Shown here one piece after another: positions 6,204 through 8,550 of a stretch of 8,550 nucleotides of DNA. Position numbers and translations under genes: made by a program. Every line of letters begins with the position of its first letter. Position 1 is the first letter of the stretch. The notes beneath the pieces are model-generated. The model ran no database searches. It was not told where the DNA came from and worked only from the letters and a program-made list of their open reading frames with translations. The DNA comes from Lachnospiraceae bacterium (lineage in GTDB: Bacteria > Bacillota_A > Clostridia > Lachnospirales > Lachnospiraceae), in the NCBI GenBank assembly GCA_009774655.1, contig VSOD01000168.1, positions 1 to 8,550 on the forward strand, read 5' to 3'.

Positions 6204-7871
6204 ATGAGATTACAAATGAGAGACGGTTCCCGCAAAGGATCGGTCATCGCGGGGATCAGAATGCCGTTTATCCAATCGGCGGGCGTTTTGTCCTATATAC
6301 TGCTGCTTGTGATGCGCATTCCGCTTTCCCGGAACATCGGGGATGCGGGTATGGGCCTGTTCGCACCGGCGTTCGAGATTTTTCTGCTGGTCACTTTTCT
6401 GACGTCCTACAGCATGGCAGGGGCCATGACGGGCGTCATCCGCTACAGGGTGAAGCGGGAACAGCACAAGAATGCCAGACGGGTATTCGGGGCGGTATTT
6501 ACGATGGATGTCCTGTTCAGTATTGTTGTGGCGGCGGGACTTGTTCTGGCTTCGGCGAAGATCGCGGATATTCTCGTGCTGGAGCCGGCCAGCCGTATGG
6601 CTATTCTGGCCGCTGCGCCGACGATCGTCTTTGCGGCGATCATCGGTACTTTCCGCGGCTATTTCAGCGGTTACGGGCTGGGGACACTGTCCGCGCATTC
6701 CCAGTACATAGAGAAGACAGCGATGATCTTCTGCACGCTGGCCTGCAGCGGTACCTTCTACAAATATGGCAACAAGGTGGCGGCACTTGTGCAGAGAAAA
6801 GAATACAGCTTTGCCTATGGAGCGCTGGGGGCCATGGTCGGCGTGATGCTGTCGCAGGTGATCACGGTAATCTATCTACTGGCCGTCTATGTGCTCTTCT
6901 CCGGCGCAACCCGGGGCAAAGCGAAAGAGGATAACAGCAAAAGGGCAGAGACCAGGTTTTCCATTCAGCGCAATGTGCTGTTAAGCTGTCTGCCGACGGC
7001 GATCGTTGCGATCTTTACCAACCTGTTTATGCTGGTCGATCAGAGAATGTTCAACTACTGTATGAACAGGAGGGTGGAAGAACTGGGGGAGATCCGGACC
7101 GCAATGTGGGGCGCATTTTACAGCAAATTTGCCGTGTTGACCGGGGTGGCGGCAGCCATTTGTCTGCTGAGCGCATCTTCCATGACGGGCAGGATCAAAA
7201 ATGCCTATGACCGGGAAGAGTACCGTATCATGCGGGAGCGCATGGGCAGGGCTGTGGGCAGGCTGTCCATGGTGGCCTTTCCGGTGGCGATCTATCTGGC
7301 GGCGCTGGCGGAGGCGGTGGTCAGTTGCCTGTTCAAAGGAGAGACGGAAGCGGTGGCGCCGTGGATACAGAAGGGCGCGGTGGTGATCGTGCTGTGCGGC
7401 TTCGGCTTTTTCTTTGCACAGCTTCTTTTGAAGCTGCATATGCTCTGGGAGCTTTTGATCTCGGTGCTGGTCTCCCTGGCTGTTCATCTGCTGACGGCTT
7501 ATCTGTTCGTGCAGAAGGCACTGCTTGGCGCGGACGGCGTTATCTACGCGATGATTGCTTATTTTGCGGTCTTTGCCGGCCTGAATTTTGTGTTTCTGAG
7601 CAGGAATCTGAAATATCGGCAAAGCTGGCTGAGCGGGGTGGCTTTTCCGGCGGCGGCAGCCGTTGTGAGCGGGCTGGCGGTGATGCTGATCGGCCGGTTC
7701 ATGCTGGAACCGGCGGGCGCGGTGGTGACGATCATTACCGGGATCGTTGCGGGGGTCTTTCTTGATTTGACGATGCTGATGGTCCTGCGGGTGATCGGGG
7801 AAGAAGAGCTGTCACGGATGCCGTTTGGCTTTTTCTTCATCATGTTTGGAAAGAACATCGGCGTTTTATAG
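6204..7871 (+). CDS. SpoVB/MurJ-like MOP-superfamily lipid flippase
   Basis: The 555-residue integral membrane protein has about 12-14 hydrophobic segments spread along its length. It matches the polysaccharide biosynthesis/SpoVB branch of the MOP exporter superfamily: RIPLSRNIGDAGMGLFAPAF near residues 38-57, then FRGYFSGYGLGTLSAHSQYIEK at about 150-171, which parallels the RGYFQG region of SpoVB. Members flip undecaprenyl-linked precursors (peptidoglycan or polysaccharide) across the membrane, and SpoVB acts in cortex formation in spores. ATG 6204 is chosen with GAGGT at 6189-6193; an upstream start at 6099 would lie within ybeY. It begins 28 bases after ybeY, so it is probably co-transcribed. 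In many Firmicutes dgkA/cdd/era follow ybeY instead. The substrate cannot be told from sequence, and a MATE-type exporter of small molecules is a less likely alternative. Confidence 0.8.
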   Translation: MRLQMRDGSRKGSVIAGIRMPFIQSAGVLSYILLLVMRIPLSRNIGDAGMGLFAPAFEIFLLVTFLTSYSMAGAMTGVIRYRVKREQHKNARRVFGAVFTMDVLFSIVVAAGLVLASAKIADILVLEPASRMAILAAAPTIVFAAIIGTFRGYFSGYGLGTLSAHSQYIEKTAMIFCTLACSGTFYKYGNKVAALVQRKEYSFAYGALGAMVGVMLSQVITVIYLLAVYVLFSGATRGKAKEDNSKRAETRFSIQRNVLLSCLPTAIVAIFTNLFMLVDQRMFNYCMNRRVEELGEIRTAMWGAFYSKFAVLTGVAAAICLLSASSMTGRIKNAYDREEYRIMRERMGRAVGRLSMVAFPVAIYLAALAEAVVSCLFKGETEAVAPWIQKGAVVIVLCGFGFFFAQLLLKLHMLWELLISVLVSLAVHLLTAYLFVQKALLGADGVIYAMIAYFAVFAGLNFVFLSRNLKYRQSWLSGVAFPAAAAVVSGLAVMLIGRFMLEPAGAVVTIITGIVAGVFLDLTMLMVLRVIGEEELSRMPFGFFFIMFGKNIGVL

Positions 7872-8078
7872 AAGCCGGATACAAATTCGATAGATTTGAC
7901 ATACATATTTGTCATACAACTGAATAAAAATTTTGAAATGACTGATACTGATTACAGGAAAATTCCTTCCGTTTTTTGTTGAGACATGACCGTGGGGAAA
8001 GCCGCGGCATGCAGGAGCACAGGTTTTGTATTCAGGGATATTGCAGGCACAGGCGGCAGTATCTGCGGAGAGGTAAGG
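7872..8078 (+). promoter_or_regulatory. 207-base intergenic leader with possible promoter elements
   Basis: No gene is seen here. The first part is A/T-rich and has an 11-base direct repeat with one mismatch, TTTGACATACA (7895-7905) and TTTGTCATACA (7908-7918), spaced 13 bases. It contains TTGACA (7896-7901), a perfect -35-like hexamer, though no good -10 lies 17 bases on. GGATA (7877-7881) followed after 18 bases by CATACATA (7900) is loosely like a sporulation sigma promoter. A T-run (7974-7979) follows a weak AGGA/TCCT stem near 7957-7970, which could be a poor terminator for the flippase operon. The second part holds a GC-rich hairpin and the ribosome binding site of the next gene. Confidence 0.35.
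7985..8011 (+). ncRNA. GC-rich hairpin in the 5' leader of the last gene
   Basis: CATG (7985-7988) pairs with CATG (8008-8011) and CCGTGG (7990-7995) with CCGCGG (8002-8007), with A7989 bulged and the loop GGAAAG. This gives ten pairs including one G-U. It lies about 70 bases before the start codon and is not followed by a T-run, so it looks like a leader structure rather than a terminator. I cannot match it to a known riboswitch class. Confidence 0.35.
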
Positions 8079-8550
8079 ATGAAATTTGTAAGACGTGTCA
8101 GTCTTTTTCTTGTGATGTCCGTATTTATGCTGGGAGCAGGCGGATATACTGCCCTTAAGGCGGAGCAGTTTTTTTACCCGAACAGGCATCAGGAAAAAGC
8201 GGTGGATAGAGAGAGAGACGAGCGGGTGTATGACAATATGTGGGCATCCGGGGAGAATGCAAAAAAGGAACAGGTTATCGAGGCGGCGGTGGAGAAGATC
8301 CCGGTGGTGACGGCGGATACCATGTATCTGATCGAGGAGGTCAATCTTGTGGACGGTACGATCCGGGAGAAACAGGAGGCCGTGCCGGTAAAATATATCG
8401 GGCTGGACCGGGAAAGCCTGATCAGCGAACTGGAATCCTATGACCGGAATCCGCCGCTCACGGAACTGGAGATGGGGTTCGAGACCATCGAGCTGACGGC
8501 CTTTTCGAAGGACCGGGTCGTGATCTGCAAATACTATAAGGATGAGCCGG
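8079..8550 (+). CDS. Secreted or membrane-anchored protein, possibly BofC-like, 3' end outside window
   Basis: ATG 8079 follows a purine-rich GGAGAGGTAAGG (8067-8078) and opens a frame that stays open for the remaining 157 codons, running off the window. Residues 1-25 are a signal peptide or membrane anchor (MKFVRRV, then a hydrophobic run to GGYTALKA), with a possible A-x-A-like cleavage site before EQFF. A charged linker (35-70) leads to a folded region, TMYLIEEVNLVDGTIREKQE at 81-100 and LDRESLISELESYDRNPPL at 109-127. The strand E-x-V-x-L-x-D-G-x-I recalls the LERVYLDGEV stretch of BofC, the forespore protein that controls intercompartmental SigK signalling in Bacillus. The match is short and from memory, so the name is tentative. 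A sporulation role would fit the neighbouring yqfC, yqfD and SpoVB-like genes. The leader of more than 200 bases suggests its own promoter. Confidence 0.6.
   Translation, partial: MKFVRRVSLFLVMSVFMLGAGGYTALKAEQFFYPNRHQEKAVDRERDERVYDNMWASGENAKKEQVIEAAVEKIPVVTADTMYLIEEVNLVDGTIREKQEAVPVKYIGLDRESLISELESYDRNPPLTELEMGFETIELTAFSKDRVVICKYYKDEP

Noticed and set aside
7957..7979. Intrinsic terminator after the flippase
   Set aside because: The T-run is present, but the preceding stem is only about four base pairs, too weak to call with confidence; it is mentioned within the leader entry.
1..8550. tRNA or rRNA genes
   Set aside because: No cloverleaf-like T-loop sequences or rRNA stretches were seen in the gaps, and the coding regions leave little space.

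Overview
The window looks like a chromosomal segment from a spore-forming clostridium, most likely in the Lachnospiraceae. The evidence is the gene order yqfC - yqfD - phoH - (PgpH-like HD membrane protein) - ybeY, the two sporulation-family genes at its start, and the Rpn-type PD-(D/E)XK sequences just upstream. The genus cannot be named from sequence alone. All supported genes lie on the + strand.

Region 1 (about 1-1650) is an accessory patch, visibly more A/T-rich than the rest. It holds the 3' part of an Rpn/PD-(D/E)XK transposase-family nuclease gene with a 12-bp repeat block, a strong stem-loop, and a mosaic pseudogene. In the mosaic, a histidine phosphatase gene has lost its middle and shifted frame, and is then joined in frame to the tail of a second, different Rpn-type protein. 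About 100 bases with no recognisable gene follow and lead into yqfC.

Region 2 (about 1651-7871) is a compact co-directional cluster. YqfC (YabP/YqfC family) and YqfD (single-pass membrane protein with a repetitive acidic tail) are sporulation-associated. PhoH is a P-loop ATPase. The 399-residue membrane protein that follows occupies the usual place of the c-di-AMP phosphodiesterase PgpH/YqfF, but it is short and its HD active site is partly lost. YbeY is an rRNA-maturation metalloendoribonuclease. A SpoVB/MurJ-like MOP flippase comes next. The phoH/HD and HD/ybeY junctions overlap by 14 and 17 bases and the other gaps are 28 to about 120 bases, which suggests one transcription unit with translational coupling in its centre.

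Region 3 (7872-8550) is a 207-base intergenic leader with a GC-rich hairpin, then the 5' part of a secreted or membrane-anchored protein that may be BofC-like and runs off the window.

I see no complete new defence or mobile system. The points most worth checking are the degenerate PgpH-like protein, the mosaic pseudogene beside two unrelated Rpn-type sequences, and the decayed repeat tail of yqfD.
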